Assembly: GCA_013054445.1 (NCBI GenBank)
Contig: JAAMPI010001498.1
Location: 1 to 13,721 of the forward strand
Length of the DNA stretch: 13,721 nucleotides
Direction of reading: 5' to 3'
Source of the DNA: Cudoniella acicularis
Lineage: Eukaryota > Ascomycota > Leotiomycetes > Helotiales > Helotiaceae
Shown piece by piece: positions 1-8,740 of the stretch. Every line of letters begins with the position of its first letter. The first letter of the stretch is position 1. Under the pieces are notes generated by a model. The model was not told the origin of the DNA, did not search any database, and saw only the letters and a list, made by a program, of their open reading frames with translations. The translations under genes were made by a program, and so were the position numbers.

Positions 1-711
1 GTGTCCCGTGGGGAGGTGGAGAGCCCATGTTCTCTTGCAGCCGGGGAATGGGGAGCAAGATGCAGCTTCGGGATGGTTTACGGGAGGTATTATGCCGGGG
101 CCTTGTGCGGTAGATTATGAGTGTCCGGCGCAAACCAGTTCCTCGGCGGTTTTGCCGACTAGTTCGAGGGTTCATTAATTGGCGGGTGTTTAGTATAGGG
201 GTGACGTAGGTCTATACGGGGCTGCCAAGCTGATTTGGTGGGTGGATTTTCTATCGAGGGATTTTATATATAACTATCTTGTTCGCCAGCTCACTTACTC
301 CAAATCAAACCGCAATATATACCCAGAAGCTAAGGCTCAACCTTAAAAGGTTACAAAAGTTTCAAATACCTCCAGATTCCGCTTTATTAAAGGCAGGATA
401 ATCTAAATTAATAGGTTAGTAGTCTATAATTTGTTGAATTATTCATGGCAACAAAGATATTTAGCTTTTAAAGTACATCTTTAGGGTTTATCTGGAGGGG
501 ACAGGACTCTATAAAAATTCGGATCTCTCTCTCTCTCTAGCCTATAACCCTCTGAGGAAGACTGTACTAGGAGTGTTTTAACCCCTCTCACGACCATTCA
601 TAAATTTACTAAAGCGTGATCAGGAACCCGCACTCTATATTTATCTAATTTCAGAACAGCAATATAAAGTTCCGTGCACTTTTGCGAGTTTATTATCCCA
701 GGAAACATAAT
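1..711. other. AT-rich intergenic region, no gene seen
   Basis: No open frame of useful length or recognisable motif is seen on either strand. The first 250 bases are G-rich. From about 300 to 720 the sequence is AT-rich with many TpA steps, as in repeat-induced-point-mutation (RIP) relics, and includes a short CT microsatellite near 523-538. Bases 689-694 read AATAAA on the minus strand, 18 nt past the desaturase stop codon, and may be its polyadenylation signal. Confidence 0.5.
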
Positions 712-2003
712 TTAAGAAATCTCAACTGCCTTTTCATCTTCCTTGAATCTATTTTCGGGCACATCAGAAACTAATGTCCCAATTCTGAAATCGTCGAGTA
801 AATTTCGAGCAGCGTTTGAATCTTAATAGTCAGCATATCTCAAAAGAAATACCGGGTCAATACATACGAAAGTATATCCCCCCATTAAAAGCTCTGGTGG
901 CGTTTTTGCCAACACATGAATTGATTGCTTTAGTGCCTCCGGGATGTGCATCGATAAATGATTGAACGTCATAGACAACACCTTCGATGACGAGAAACTT
1001 CTCCCCATTTCTGATCGCAACGGAAAATTCGTCAGGCGTGAATTGAGGGAGTTGTGAGATTGGAGTTCCCCAGTCAATTGTCGTGCGGAGGATTTCCAGC
1101 TGCTTCTGTTTCTGCTTGAACTCTCCTTTTTTAATCGCAATAGAAGAGAAGCGCTTGAGCTGACTCGCCAGTCCCAGTTTCTCCCACGTAAAGATCATCC
1201 ATTTGGAGGGATCGTATTGATGCCATTTGATTCCATTGCGGTAGTCGAACGGAAATTCGTGATGAAAATTGTGGTAGCCTTCTCCGAACGTAACCAGAGC
1301 AGTGAAAATGTGGTCCCGTGGAGAATGCGTGTCGTCGAAAGGTTGACTTCCAAGCCAGTGAGCCAGCGAATTGACGCAAAAGGTAGCCTGTTGGAAGAAG
1401 AAAATCCGGAGAATTCCAGCGTACACAAGACCACCCTTCCAGTCTCCCCAGAAAATACCCGCAACGATGGTTGGGAAGACTAAGCCTGCTAGTATAGCAA
1501 TTGTGGAAAAGTTCCTGTCTTGCCATGCAGCTATGGGGTTTGATTGAAGATCTGAAACATCAACTTCATTTCGTTTTGAAGTCTGCTTCCATAGGAGCCA
1601 TCCCATGTGTGCGTGCCAGAAGCCTTTGTTAATGGAATAGGGGTCTTGATCCGTGTCAACGTAGCGATGATGTCTGCGATGATCTTTGCACCATTCGATG
1701 ATAGATCCCTGAAAGCATGCTGCACCGGCAACCGACAGGTATATCTCTAGAATACTACTGGATGAGTATGCTTTGTGTGACCACAATCTATGATATCCTA
1801 AGAATGTAAATTACTGCATGAAGCTGAAGAAGGTTGGTTGCCAAACCTGCAGTAATTCCGACTCCCACCATGAAATAATATGTCACTGCCCATATTGCAG
1901 TGGCTCGGCTTAAAGGAGTTCCAAAAGCAAGCCATATTCCAACGGCGGGTAAAACGACCACAGCAGCTATGTTACGCAATTGGAATGGCTGAGAGAAGGA
2001 CAT
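712..2003 (-). CDS. Ole1-type acyl-CoA delta-9 desaturase with C-terminal cytochrome b5 domain (3 exons)
   Basis: Inserts a cis-9 double bond into palmitoyl/stearoyl-CoA in the ER membrane, using a di-iron centre fed by its own fused cytochrome b5. Exons: 2003-1847, 1797-868, 821-712; introns of 49 nt (donor GTTTGG, weak) and 46 nt (GTATGT, CTGAC branch). Product is 398 aa. Hydrophobic segments lie at about 10-50 and 150-195. The three His boxes are present: HRLWSH (55-60), HRRHH (92-96) and HNFHH (228-232). The b5 domain covers about 306-383, with heme ligands in HPGG (His337) and in YFHSNAA (His363); the His363 codon is split by intron 2. The start is the first in-frame ATG after an upstream in-frame TGA (2090-2088). 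The N-terminus is short for fungal Ole1 proteins (usually 450-510 aa), so an unseen 5' exon is possible. It is divergent from the CFA synthase gene. Family assignment is firm; exact substrate is inferred. Confidence 0.94.
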
Positions 2004-2055
2004 AGCAAATGATATTGGCAGGTGCACTTGAGCAAAAGAAGAAGTCTTCAAGGAG

Positions 2056-2091
2056 TTACGAAAGGGGTTCTCGCAAAAAGATGAGAGTCAT
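2056..2091 (-). promoter_or_regulatory. possible upstream ORF of the desaturase (11 codons plus stop)
   Basis: An ATG at 2091-2089 opens an 11-codon frame ending in TAA at 2058-2056, 52 nt before the chosen desaturase ATG and in another reading frame. If the transcript begins upstream of it, scanning ribosomes would meet it first. The transcript start is unknown, so this is only a candidate. Confidence 0.25.
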
Positions 2092-2679
2092 TTCTAGGTA
2101 AGATAAGGCTGGTCAAGGTGAAATCTGTATTTGGTGACTGCCAGGGCCTATCAGGCTGTCATAGCTAGTAGCTTTCAAGTGATTATCGTACCAGTAACAA
2201 TCAGTCACATATTCCTCAGTACGATGAAGGGGTTCCCGGCGCTTGAACAGCATTTAGCACCAAGGGTGCAACGATGCGATCATTTTGCTGCAAGACACGT
2301 CATTTGCTCTGTGAGAGCTCGTTGTTTTCCCTTTTCAGATCCTCCGAAGTATGGCCCTCCCTCTCGCTTAGGCATCAAGGGGCCGAGTGGCTGGAATTCG
2401 CTTCAGCAGAGGCCTGAGGACCCGCATGAACGGAAACAGAGTTCCAACAAGGCACCAGCAAAAACGCATACAAATTCAATAATGCCGCTTTATTTCGCTA
2501 AGAAAGTTACTTAAGAGTATTTTTAACTATGTATAAGTGCTAATTATAATATAACTAATTAATGTAAATTTATAAATTTAAAAATACCTATATTATTATA
2601 TTCTTTAAATTATTAAGAATAGGTTATAGTAGGTTTTAAGGCTATTACTTTAAAAGGTCTGTTTCTATAGGGTAACTAA

Positions 2680-2745
2680 GGGTATCGTGGTGTAGATTCT
2701 CGCTTATTAAAAGAGCAAGAATACCTTATGATGCCTCGTATACCC
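2680..2745. repeat. imperfect inverted repeat (hairpin) beside AT-rich block
   Basis: GGGTAT at the left end faces ATACCC at the right end, and inner arms ATTCTCGCT (2696-2704) and AGCAAGAAT (2714-2722) pair at 8 of 9 positions around a 9-nt loop. The arms between differ in length, so this is a decayed palindrome, perhaps the end of a repeat element. Confidence 0.4.
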
Positions 2746-2968
2746 TCGCTTGACTACCTCAATATCGTAATTCCTACCTTGTTGCCTGTCGCTATAATAA
2801 TCGTACCCGCATCGTGCTATCGCCTTGCGGCTCTCGGTGTATTTAAAGACGATCAAGCCACTTGTTGACCCCGCATTTATCCCCGGATAAGGAAGTGAGA
2901 CAAGGGAGGAAACAAGCTTAATAGTGAGTTTCTACGGTAGGTCATGTATCAACGAGGCACAATCCTGC

Positions 2969-3007
2969 AGATAAGGTGCAATAGTACACCATCCCGGAGA
3001 TAAGGTG
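2969..3007 (+). promoter_or_regulatory. paired GATA-type motifs in a direct repeat
   Basis: The 10-mer AGATAAGGTG occurs exactly twice, at 2969-2978 and 2998-3007, 29 bp apart. Each contains GATAA, the core bound by fungal GATA-zinc-finger regulators. Two more GATAAGG copies lie in the same intergenic region. Binding is inferred from the motif only. Confidence 0.3.
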
Positions 3008-3612
3008 TATTTGCGCCAATCAAGTATTTATAGGATATGACTAAATTGTTACTGCGCAGAAATATTGCTCGTAAAGGGAAAATCGGAGGATTAATACAAG
3101 AAAAGCCGAACCAATGCTAGGTGCTGAAGATAGAAGAGCCCCTCTATTCCACTTACCACGCGGGGTCTTGATTGGACCCAAGGCATGCGGGATATATCTT
3201 CCTGTGATGTAACGAGTAAGAGGTTAATGCAAACGGCTACATCGAAAGACTTCGGAACATTTCCTTTTTGGATACGCTTCATGATCGGCGCGTGAAGGCG
3301 ATGATGCACATTCTTTACGAGAATACTGTTATCTATTTACGACTGTGCCGCCGGCATTTAGCTATTGTTGCGTTCGGGGCACAAACTAAACTATCCGAGT
3401 CTAGCTCATATTTTTAGTACATTGTCTCATTTGCAGTTTGGCCCCGCCCAACTTGTGAATTAGCACTACGATACTCCAACCGATCTCCAATATCACTCCG
3501 TCAAGGCTCAAGATGCACTAGAAAGCCAAGGAAAATCCTTGAATTTCTAGGAGGCCAAACTTTCTTTCAACCTTAAAACATTCCACTTAATCAACTGATC
3601 TTCGTTGTAAAA

Positions 3613-5349
3613 ATGTCGACCATAAAATCTCAAGACAACTCTTCACATGCCCAAGAATTTCACTCACAAGTTGACAAGAAAAAGGTCACCAAGACTCGTG
3701 GATCATATCTTAGCAACACCTTGGCTACATTCTCCAGATCTATTGCCATTTCGAAATTGAAGAATATTCGTATTGGTTTCCTCGTCTTAATCGAGAATGG
3801 TGTACCTACAGAGGCATTTGGGTCAAAAGGAATGGTTCCAGCATGTCAATTAGAAGTATTTGGTCCAGAATTCTGGCACAGGATCCTTTTCTACGGCGCT
3901 ATGGAAAGTTCCTCGTGTCTTCCTTTCCATTAAAGTATCTAACTTTTATTAGGGGTTTGCTGAGGCTTACATGGACGGAATCATAGCCTGTAGCGATATT
4001 ACTCAACTGTTAGAAGTAAGTTTAAGACCTACCAATATTGGTTTAATTCCAGCAACTTACAACTACAGTTACTCATCATGAACCGTGACGACGCATCAGA
4101 TTACGGCACTATCGCTTCCTTCGGTCTCTCCGTATTTTCCGGGTTTCTTCGTGCTGCAAATACCATTTCCAAATCGCTCTCAAACGTCTCAGAACATTAT
4201 GATCTCTCGAATCAATTCTTCAAGTCCTTTCTGTCTCCTGACATGACATATTCCTGTCCCATCTGGTCAAAAGACGACACCGCACTCTCGGATTCCCTAT
4301 TGCTGGAACAAGCTCAGCTACGAAAACTTCACCGAATAATTGCCGAAGCAAGAATCAAATCCACTGATCACGTTTTAGAAATCGGGACCGGATGGGGGAG
4401 TTTTGCAATCGAGGCCGTTCGCCACACCGGGTGCACAATAACTTCTGTTACACTTTCAATTGAGCAGAAAGAGGAGGCTGAATTGAGGATTTCTGCTGCT
4501 GGGTTTACTGACAAGATCACGGTGCTGCTGCAAGATTATAGGCATATTCAGAAAGTGGAAGGGGGATATGATAAGGTGGTTTCGATTGAGATGATTGAAC
4601 ATGTTGGGAGGGAGCACCTTGGGGAGTATTTTGCTTGTGTTTCTAAGCTTCTTCATGAGCGACATGGGATCGCTGTTTTTCAGACAAGCACTATGCCTGA
4701 GACAGTATGGATATTCTTTCTCCCGTATTGAATGGCTGCTCACAGGCTTCAGAGATACGAATCTTATTGTAGAGGCACTGAGTGAGTTTCTTTGCACTCC
4801 ATTTTACTGTCTAAAATGCTGACTGTTAATAGTTTCATTCGAAAACACGTAAGTTACCGCACAATTTTTCTTTGAATCAGATGCATTCTGGAGGCAGAGT
4901 TACACGAGAACACACAGCTTAAAGTTTCCAGATATTCCCCGGCGCAAATGTACCCAGCGTTACTCAAGTTATCACCTCAATTCACCAAGGTTCAGCTGGG
5001 AAATTGATTCCCGACAAAATAGACAATATCGGAGGTCACTATGTTAAAGCCCTTCGGATCTGGCATGATAATTTTACGATGAATTTCGAGTCACAGATTC
5101 GTCCTGAACTTTTGAGAATTCACCACCCCATAACTGCCTTTGAAATGGAGAAATTCAGAAGAAAGTGGGAGGTCAGTTGTTCTGCTTTTATTCACATTAG
5201 GTTTGGTTCTAAGCTTACCTTTGTAGTATTATTTTCGCATCTGTGAAGCTGGGTTTCGGACGAAAACTTTGGGCTGTGTTATGTTTACTGTTGGAAGAGA
5301 GAGGAACATAGATATGATCGAAGATATTGTAGGAGGTACCATGCAATAA
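3613..5349 (+). CDS. Cyclopropane-fatty-acyl-phospholipid synthase-like SAM methyltransferase (7 exons)
   Basis: Transfers a methylene carbon from S-adenosylmethionine to the cis double bond of a phospholipid acyl chain. Exons: 3613-3903, 3953-4015, 4069-4704, 4753-4781, 4833-4848, 4932-5171, 5227-5349; product 465 aa, close to fungal family length. Visible motifs: GFAEAYMDG (98-106), EHYDLSNQFF (160-169), MTYSC with Cys181 matching the conserved Cys of bacterial Cfa, SAM loop VLEIGTGWG (220-228), EMIEHVG with Glu295, then IFPGA, NIGGHY and the C-terminal YYF..CEAGFR block. No membrane segment or signal peptide is seen. Introns 2-6 have good GT-AG ends, and exons 4 and 5 are tiny (29 and 16 nt). 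Intron 1 has donor GA instead of GT: reading through it stops 10 codons later, and the next GT sites also give early stops. The gene may therefore be impaired. A fungal sphingolipid C9-methyltransferase is less likely because N-terminal membrane helices are absent. Confidence 0.92.
3904..3952 (+). other. CFA synthase intron 1 with non-canonical GA donor
   Basis: The 49-nt intron has a textbook branch site (CTAAC, 3939-3943) and acceptor TTAG, and its removal joins GAM to GFAEAYM as the family demands. The donor reads GAAAGT, one base from the consensus GTAAGT, with A where the invariant T should be. A GC donor at 3898 (GCTATG) would also keep frame but drops two residues and fits the consensus poorly. 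Confidence 0.7.
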
Positions 5350-6607
5350 GCGACTCCATATAATTTGAGTCATAATCTTCGCATTCAAAATTTAGAGCTC
5401 CAATCAAGTTAATAGTGCGAGTATTTTACGGAAGTATTTACTTTCTCTACCCTACCTTGTTAGAAATTCGAGATTTTGCGTGGATTTAAAATTGAATCGG
5501 CTGCTATTTTTCTTGCTGTTCCTTCAACTTCTATTGATCAAAACATAACATGCTCCCTAAATTCTCAAATCACTACCCCTCCAGACCGACCCTTACCACT
5601 GGCTCCTCGTTATCCCACTTCCTATCCAGTGGCATCCACCCGACATGCAGATCAATCCTACTACCACCTCATAACTCCATACCATTGGCTCACATCCCAT
5701 ATCTTCGGAATCCCACATAAGCACCACAAAAACGGTATGTGCCCGGTTAAAGTACACCGGTTAAACCATCCCCCTAGTCATTGTGTCAATCATCATGTGG
5801 CCATAGCCCTTGCCAAGTATATCTTCGGAGAAGATCCCTTTTCGGACGGACCTTCTGCAAAGCCTCGAGGCGGTGAGGAAATGCAATGTCCATGTTGAGA
5901 TATCTTTCGCTCCAGTGGCTTTCCGGTAGGTAGAAGTCACGCACATCGCGGGATCACGTGATTATGGCGAAGAACACTTCGAAAGTTTCGACGGTTTGCG
6001 CAGAACTCAGATACAACACTCGAGTTAATTAAAACTTATGCGCTCATTCCAATTAAATAATCGGAATAGTTATGGTACCACTTGGTAGTTGTTTAGTAAC
6101 TTTAAAGTGTTCTGTGCATGATCTCGCTTAAAAGCCAACTTCGATCCTTCGAAAATATTAACCTAGGATACAAGCCCTCTTTACTAAATTATGCTAGGAG
6201 TTTTTTCCCCCACTAATCTGGTGTTTAAAACTAACATCCCGAGCATTCCTTAAAAAAAAATTGTTCCTCGCTTCATTGTATGCAGCACGTCCCCAGGATA
6301 TTTAAAGGGGGAAAAGTCATGTGATATGACATCCATTCTCCAGCACCAGAAGTCTAGAAGCCAGCAGATACGGCAGCAACCGCCCACCGCAACGTCATGA
6401 CCAATTCAACAATGATGAAAAAGATTAATATTCGGGCTTTCCCCTTCTCGATTTCAGATTCAAATCCATCCTCAAGTTGCAATTTTAAATCCCTTTTGAA
6501 AAAGTTTCAGAAATTTCCTTGTTGAGGAGCCAGCTACCACGCTACTTTTTCCATCTAAGTCCAGCTAGCGACTTATTTTCCCCCGCAAACCTCACAATAA
6601 ACCCACA
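5350..6607. other. intergenic region, no convincing gene
   Basis: A plus-strand open frame at 5476-5898 (140 codons, no ATG start) and an opposing 61-codon frame at 5761-5946 match nothing I recognise and look spurious. Regulatory-looking sites include the perfect palindrome ATCACGTGAT (5953-5962), which contains the CACGTG core bound by bHLH factors, and an inverted repeat GTCAT-5-ATGAC (6316-6330) about 280 bp before the cutinase ATG. A TATTTAAA stretch near 6299-6306 could be TATA-like. Confidence 0.45.
5953..5962. promoter_or_regulatory. CACGTG palindrome (bHLH-type site)
   Basis: A perfect 10-bp palindrome, ATCACGTGAT, lies between the CFA synthase and the cutinase pseudogene. CACGTG is the E-box bound by Cbf1/Pho4-type fungal regulators. 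A second CACGTG (10714-10719) lies inside the probable LTR. A function is not shown by the sequence. Confidence 0.25.
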
Positions 6608-7529
6608 ATGCACCTCCCCATCCTCCTCCTTTGCCCCGCTATTACAACTACACTCCCCCTCTCTCCACTCAACCCCTCAACCACCTCACCACCCGCTCCC
6701 TCCCCCTCAACTCCACAACTCAAAACGACCTCATCTCCCCCAACCCTCCCTGCCTCCCACTCATGCTCCCCTACGCGCGCGGAACCGGCTACCCAGACAA
6801 CATGGACCCCTCGATTGGAATCCCCTTTATCGAAGCAATCGCAGCTGTTATCGGCGCTGAAAACCTCGCAGTTCAAGGATTAGATTACCCCGCTAGTTAT
6901 TTTAATTTCGTGTTTGGTGGTTCTCAGTAGGAGGGAGAGAAGATGGCCAAGTTAGCGAGGAGGGCGTTGGGGGATTGTCCGCAGACGAAGGTTGTGTTCA
7001 GTGGATGGAGGTATGTTTTTTTTTTGGCTTTCTTTGTTGAAAGGCCTTTATTCCGTACGAAATTTTCATTTGGAATTTTGCTGATGAGTTGGTGTGCATT
7101 TTGGAGAAATTAGTCAAGGAGCAGAAGAAGTCCACATAGCAGCTCAGCATTTAACTCCCGAAGTCGCGGCTCAAATCTCATCCAGTAAGCCCCTTTTCCC
7201 CTCTCCTCTCCCCTCTCCCACTTTCCTACTATCCCCTCTTTACACCAAATCATCTAACACTTGCCTCCTTTCTCCATAGTTGTCCTCTTCGGCGACCCCC
7301 GAAACGGAATAGCAGTAGAGAAGATCGACCCCTCGAAGGTCCTCGTAATCTGTCACGAAGGAGATCTCACTTGTAAACATCCTCCTTTCGTCACTGATAC
7401 GCATCGGGATGTCAGTTTCCCTTTTGCTAATTTGTAGGTTTGGTGACGTGGTCTAATCTGACGATGGGGTAGTATGCGAATGATGCTCCGGCTGTGGCTG
7501 TTTTTGCCGTCGAGAAGGCGGGGCTTTGA
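6608..7529 (+). pseudogene. cutinase family (secreted serine esterase) pseudogene, 4 exons
   Basis: Cutinases are secreted alpha/beta-hydrolases that cleave cutin and other esters. Exons after the start: 6608-7010, 7114-7184, 7280-7410, 7473-7529; introns of 103, 95 and 62 nt. The ATG at 6608 opens a hydrophobic signal-like start (MHLPILLL), but the mature protein lies in another frame, offset by one missing or two extra bases, with no GT nearby to allow an intron. That frame gives YARGTGYPDNMD and AVQGLDYPAS, then reaches TAG at 6928-6930, after which the same frame continues normally. Joining exons restores the nucleophile motif GWSQG, then VLFGDP, the Asp motif GDLTC and the His in THRDYANDA. 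All four expected cysteines remain. So the catalytic set is intact but two lesions block translation. CAG to TAG would be the CpA-to-TpA change favoured by RIP. Sequencing error cannot be excluded. Confidence 0.87.
6928..6930 (+). other. in-frame TAG inside cutinase pseudogene
   Basis: The codon follows GGSQ and is followed without frame change by EGEKMAKLARRALGDC, the expected cutinase helix region. It is therefore a point nonsense change, not an exon end: no splice donor lies at this place. Confidence 0.85.
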
Positions 7530-7921
7530 ATCGAGGGTATCTGAGTAGGTGAAGGTGAGGGTTGGAGGAGGAAGGTTGAAAAATTACGGAAAAGTATTTT
7601 TGGTGTGTTTGATAATGACTAATTAATATAACGAATTGTTTTAGTTGAAAATTTAGATCTACTTATGTTGCTACTTAAGGACTTATAGTAAGCAAGTCAG
7701 GTATCACTTAGACTGTTTTGCCGCCTTTTTTGCGACACTAGATGGAACACTTTAAAAGAATTAAATAACTCCCAATTGAAAGAGCATGAGGGCGGGTAGA
7801 ATGAATGAAATGAAGAAATTAGTCATAGTTCTTATAACGTTGTACTAAATTATAGTTAGATAAGGTTTATTATTTGAAGTGCTTAGTGTCAAATCGTAAA
7901 ATAAGCCACGAACTAATGAAG

Positions 7922-8063
7922 TACTTCTCCCCTCTTGTACGAGAGTGCGCCTCGCCGTTCCTCGCCTGCGATTTATTGTAGTACTCCCTCTTTCTCCTCT
8001 CATAAGAACCCACTATTCCTCGCCTCTCCTAAGGGGTAGGAATAAGAGAGGCGGGGAGAAGTA
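7922..8063. mobile_element. putative MITE with 11-bp perfect inverted ends including TA
   Basis: TACTTCTCCCC (7922-7932) is the exact reverse complement of GGGGAGAAGTA (8053-8063), giving a 142-bp element. The outermost TA on both sides could be the TA target duplication of Tc1/mariner elements, leaving 9-bp inverted repeats. The interior has a second inverted pair, CTCGCCTCTC (8019-8028) against GAGAGGCGGG (8046-8055), and repeated CCTCGCC words. There is no coding capacity for a transposase. Whether other copies exist cannot be judged here. Confidence 0.5.
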
Positions 8064-8155
8064 TTTCACTGCCACGAACTCGCAAGAGGAAAGAAATATT
8101 ACCTCTCCAGCCAACTTCATGTTTCCAGCTGCGTAAGGGTTGATGAACAACGTGA

Positions 8156-8323
8156 TGGGGATTGTCAATCAAGGCGCCACATTTCACGAATACTCTCACA
8201 TTAAAGAAAAGATGGCGAAAAATGGTAGATAAGCACGAGAAAAAATTGACCAGCCTGAAGGAGAAAATTGATTCTTTCATCAAGCGCGAGAACCTGCTTG
8301 ATCAATCTAGATCGTCATCATAG
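8156..8323 (+). CDS. short charged open frame, possible gene fragment
   Basis: Open for 55 codons between TGA (8153-8155) and TAG (8321-8323), without an ATG at its beginning. The middle and end are very rich in Lys/Glu with heptad-like Leu/Ile spacing (KHEKKLTSLKEKIDSFIKRE), as in coiled coils. It resembles the last exon of a lost gene but I recognise no family. An overlapping minus-strand frame is equally long, so this could be chance. Confidence 0.15.
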   Translation, partial: WGLSIKAPHFTNTLTLKKRWRKMVDKHEKKLTSLKEKIDSFIKRENLLDQSRSSS

Positions 8324-8576
8324 GACAGTAGCTAACGTGAGTACTCGTTTTACCCATTCAACGCAGGGTTCACTGAATATCCAACAGTGATAAATGGTGC
8401 AATTTCAGGAGCATAGCAGGCGAGATGAATCTCAAATCGTTGGAAACTGGGGTCTCACATCATGAAGATTCAGTTGGCCAACTAGGGAAGGGGGAGTGGA
8501 CGTGGAACTGAATTTTAATTTAGAGGTTCAGAGGTTTGGAATTAGAAGATTGACTTTGGGATGGTGGCTTTAGAAC

Positions 8577-8600
8577 GGGGTGGGATGGGGTGGGACGGGG
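8577..8600 (+). repeat. G-quadruplex-type motif (short tandem GGGGTGGGAY)
   Basis: Five runs of three or four G are separated by one or two bases, easily meeting the four-run rule for an intramolecular quadruplex. It is also two and a half copies of a 10-mer. It is followed by a short TA repeat near 8621-8631. No gene lies within about 1 kb. Confidence 0.6.
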
Positions 8601-8740
8601 TTCCTGTTCGTTGGGTAGGGGATATATATATAGTAGGTTTAGGAATGGTATATTTTGCGCTACCGAACTAGACTGTTTAAGATCTTATCGGTGTTAAGCA
8701 GGAATCACAAGAAGCTACGACTATAGGGTGCTGCGTAAGT

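Larger units (their letters stand above)
2004..3612. other. divergent intergenic region between desaturase and CFA synthase genes
   Basis: This 1.6 kb holds the presumed promoters of both genes. An open frame at 2131-2514 (+) resembles no family and has no ATG start; a 72-codon minus frame at 3091-3309 is likewise unsupported. Bases 2510-2660 are extremely AT-rich and TpA-rich, splitting the region and suggesting an old inserted repeat. GATAAGG occurs on the plus strand at 2102-2108, 2886-2892, 2970-2976 and 2999-3005. The CFA start has an A-rich Kozak-like context (AAAAATG). Confidence 0.5.

Noticed and set aside
2131..2514. 127-codon plus-strand open frame in the divergent intergenic region
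   Set aside because: It starts at a non-ATG codon, matches no family and has low-complexity content; it overlaps the presumed promoter region.
3091..3309. 72-codon minus-strand open frame
   Set aside because: No motif, no neighbouring exons that extend it, and composition like random intergenic sequence.
4456..4797. 113-codon minus-strand open frame
   Set aside because: It is antisense to the conserved methyltransferase core of the CFA synthase and therefore a shadow.
5476..5898. 140-codon plus-strand open frame
   Set aside because: No ATG start, no recognisable domain, many Pro/His/Ser residues, and an opposing open frame over the same bases; most likely chance.
6519..6860. Plus-strand frame overlapping the cutinase start, rich in Pro/Ser/His
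   Set aside because: It is an alternate-frame reading of the C-rich cutinase leader; the cutinase motifs are in a different frame.
8690..8740. 5S rRNA-like words (GTTAAGC, TACGACTATAGGGTG)
   Set aside because: The words resemble parts of fungal 5S rRNA but are in the wrong order and the helices cannot be completed.
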